Shown here in pieces: positions 14,440 to 15,839 of a DNA stretch of 15,839 nucleotides. Source of the stretch: JANXUC01 sp043749225 (lineage in GTDB: Bacteria; Acidobacteriota; Terriglobia; Terriglobales; Acidobacteriaceae); assembly GCA_043749225.1 (NCBI GenBank), contig JAYVEP010000043.1, positions 1 through 15,839 of the forward strand. The letters are read 5' to 3'. The notes beneath the pieces are model-generated. The model was not told where the DNA came from, made no database searches, and saw only the letters and a program-made list of their open reading frames with translations. A program made the position numbers and the translations under genes. How positions within the stretch are numbered: position 1 is the first letter of the stretch; each line of letters starts with the position of its first letter.

Positions 14440-15276
14440 ATGCCTCTCAATCCAACCTCCCCCGCTCCAGGTTTTCTCTACGGCACTGCATGGAAAGCAG
14501 ACCGCACTCCTGCGCTGACCGAACTGGCGATACGGAGTGGGTTTCGAGGAATTGATACGGCCAACCAGCGGCGGCATTACTTTGAAGCGGGAGTTGGCGA
14601 AGGGCTGGCTGCGGCATATCGAGCGGACGTGGTTACGCGCTCGGATCTCTTTCTGCAAACTAAGTTTACTTATCGCGGAGGGCAGGATCATCGGCTGCCT
14701 TACGATCCGGCAGCTAGTTTTTCGACTCAGGTGGCCCAGTCGATGGCAAGTTCGCTGGAGCATCTTGGGACTGATTACGTCGACAGCTACGTGCTGCACG
14801 GGCCGTCCTCGGGCCACGATTGGACTGAGGAGGACGCCGAGGTTTGGGCGGCGATGAAGAAAGAGCGCGATGCTGGACGGACGCGCCTTTTGGGCGTTAG
14901 CAATATTTCGTTGCGGCAATTGGAGCAGATGGCAGCGGTCGACTCTGAGGCTCCTACGTTCGTCCAGAACCGATGTTATGCACGACTCGGTTGGGATCGC
15001 GAGATACGTGCCTTTTGCCGAGAGCGAGGCATTGTGTATCAGGGCTTCTCGCTGCTGACAGCGAACGTGGAAGTGCTGCGGCATCCCCGAGTAGTTGGAC
15101 TCGCCGCCAGTGCGGGTGTTACTCCGGCACAAATGGTCTTCGCGTTTGCGCGCACCGTCGGAATGCTGCCGCTGACTGGAACCACCGACGCTGGGCACAT
15201 GAAGGAAGATTTGGCGAGTTCCGGATTGACGCTCCCGCTGGAGGCTGTCCGGGAAATCGAGTGGCTGGCGAGGTGA
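14440..15276 (+). CDS. Aldo/keto reductase
   Basis: Cytoplasmic NADPH-type oxidoreductase with the AKR TIM barrel, 278 residues. The catalytic tetrad can be read as D39 (FRGIDTAN), Y47 (RRHYFEAGVGE), K75 (LFLQTKF) and H120 (YVLHGP). Further family marks are LGTDYVDSYVLHGP (109-122), GVSNISLRQLEQM (152-164) and VQNRCY (175-180). The spacing between D39 and Y47, and the extended TYRGGQDHRLPYDP loop (77-90), fit the AKR branch with DTAxQxxHYxE and TKFT..GQD...PYDP. As I recall, that branch is shared by bacteria and fungi or plants. The substrate is not readable. The C-terminal nucleotide site (GTTDAGHMKEDL, 247-258) is less canonical than the usual G-xx-xx-xxxEN, but the equivalent region is present. 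The deacetylase gene begins 18 bases after the stop. Confidence 0.9.
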   Translation: MPLNPTSPAPGFLYGTAWKADRTPALTELAIRSGFRGIDTANQRRHYFEAGVGEGLAAAYRADVVTRSDLFLQTKFTYRGGQDHRLPYDPAASFSTQVAQSMASSLEHLGTDYVDSYVLHGPSSGHDWTEEDAEVWAAMKKERDAGRTRLLGVSNISLRQLEQMAAVDSEAPTFVQNRCYARLGWDREIRAFCRERGIVYQGFSLLTANVEVLRHPRVVGLAASAGVTPAQMVFAFARTVGMLPLTGTTDAGHMKEDLASSGLTLPLEAVREIEWLAR

Positions 15277-15281
15277 AGTAG

Positions 15282-15287
15282 TATCAT
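15282..15287 (+). promoter_or_regulatory. Candidate -10 box (TATCAT) for the polysaccharide deacetylase, leaderless arrangement
   Basis: TATCAT lies in the 18-base gap after the reductase stop and ends 7 bases before the ATG at 15295. No Shine-Dalgarno sequence is seen and no good -35 hexamer is present. It may provide its own start of transcription in addition to readthrough from the reductase gene. Confidence 0.35.
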
Positions 15288-15294
15288 TCCGCAG

Positions 15295-15839
15295 ATGCTG
15301 GAACTTGCCGTCACCGCCGCGACCACCCTTGCTGCTGCTTCGTTTGCGGGCTATCACGCGATGGCGCCTGGGTCGCAAGTCTATGGCCGCTCGCTGGTTC
15401 GAGGAACCAATCCACGTCAGCTTGCCCTCACCTTTGACGATGGACCCAACGACCCACACACGCTGCGGCTACTGGAAATCCTGGCCAAACACGATGTACG
15501 GGCCACGTTTTTCCTGGTTGGGCGCTACGTGCAACAGCGGCCGCAGATTGTGCGGGATCTGGTCAAGGCAGGACACGTCCTGGCGAACCACACTTTCACG
15601 CATCCAAACCTGATTTTTTGCTCCCCCCTGCAAACGCGAATTCAGCTCGCGGAATGCAGCCGCGCCATTGAAGATGCAGCGGGACAGTCCCCCAAGCTAT
15701 TTCGCCCGCCGTTTGGGGGCCGCCAGCCCTCGACGCTCCGCATTGCGCGTGAAATGGGCCTCGAACCCGTGATGTGGAGCGTGACGGGATGGGATTGGGA
15801 GGCGAAACCAGCGGACTACGTCGAGGGGAAAGTGACCGG
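15295..15839 (+). CDS. Polysaccharide deacetylase (NodB homology domain), 3' end outside the window
   Basis: Carbohydrate esterase family 4 enzyme that removes N- or O-acetyl groups from chitin-like, peptidoglycan or exopolysaccharide chains with a divalent metal. 181 codons are visible and the frame is open at the edge. Residues 1-22 are mildly hydrophobic and could be an N-terminal anchor. The NodB motifs appear in order: motif 1 LALTFDDGPNDPHT (43-56) with the catalytic base and metal Asp D48/D49, motif 2 ANHTFTHPNL (97-106) with H99 and H103, motif 3 RPPFGGRQPS (137-146), and motif 4 MWSVTGWDW (160-168) with W161 and D167. Up to the edge all key residues are intact. The last His-containing motif should lie just outside. 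The target polymer is unknown. It follows the aldo/keto reductase by 18 bases. Confidence 0.92.
   Translation, partial: MLELAVTAATTLAAASFAGYHAMAPGSQVYGRSLVRGTNPRQLALTFDDGPNDPHTLRLLEILAKHDVRATFFLVGRYVQQRPQIVRDLVKAGHVLANHTFTHPNLIFCSPLQTRIQLAECSRAIEDAAGQSPKLFRPPFGGRQPSTLRIAREMGLEPVMWSVTGWDWEAKPADYVEGKVT

Noticed and set aside
14236..15459. Long minus-strand open frame of 407 codons
   Set aside because: It is antisense to the aldo/keto reductase and part of the deacetylase, is very rich in Arg, Ser and Pro, and has no recognisable motif.

Overview
The window looks like chromosomal DNA from an Acidobacteriota-type bacterium of moderately high GC. The main grounds are a very large Oar-like TonB-dependent receptor with an N-terminal carboxypeptidase-regulatory domain, remnants of a PASTA-less Ser/Thr kinase with a C-terminal TPR tail, and a remnant of a secreted S41 peptidase of a type I associate with that phylum. 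This is recognition from memory of protein families; no search was run. No tRNA, rRNA, CRISPR array, prophage or intact insertion sequence was seen.

Layout. (a) 2-4948, plus strand: the end of a membrane-anchored or exported protein of unknown function that enters from the left edge, then a 1120-residue outer-membrane receptor. (b) 9324-4951, minus strand: a tight four-gene run of a sugar-phosphate-isomerase-like TIM barrel, asparaginyl-tRNA synthetase, arginase and D-Ala-D-Ala ligase, with gaps of 24-30 bases. It meets the receptor gene tail to tail with only 2 bases between the stops. (c) 9324-10465: a decay zone. It holds a C-terminal scrap of a gamma-glutamyltransferase gene (minus), whose stop codon still overlaps the start of the isomerase gene as TGATG, and a Ser/Thr kinase gene (plus) that has lost its middle and also carries a frameshift. 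(d) 10532-13110, minus: a YjbR/MmcQ-family protein, a GNAT acetyltransferase and a membrane-anchored HtrA/DegP-type protease. A perfect 13-bp inverted repeat lies between the first two. (e) 13225-13758, plus: a VOC-fold (glyoxalase/extradiol dioxygenase-like) protein divergent from the protease. (f) 14287-13780, minus: a broken S41 peptidase gene with intact ribosome site and signal peptide. (g) 14440-15839, plus: an aldo/keto reductase and the start of a polysaccharide deacetylase that runs off the right edge.

The intact genes are mostly ordinary housekeeping or secretory functions, and I see no convincing new multi-gene system. The most interesting signals are three independent, internally deleted gene remnants within about 5 kb. 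All three escape simple ORF calling because they are split over frames. The second signal is a recurring TANNAT-type -10 box placed 6-7 bases before the start codon of three genes that lack a Shine-Dalgarno sequence, which suggests leaderless transcripts.
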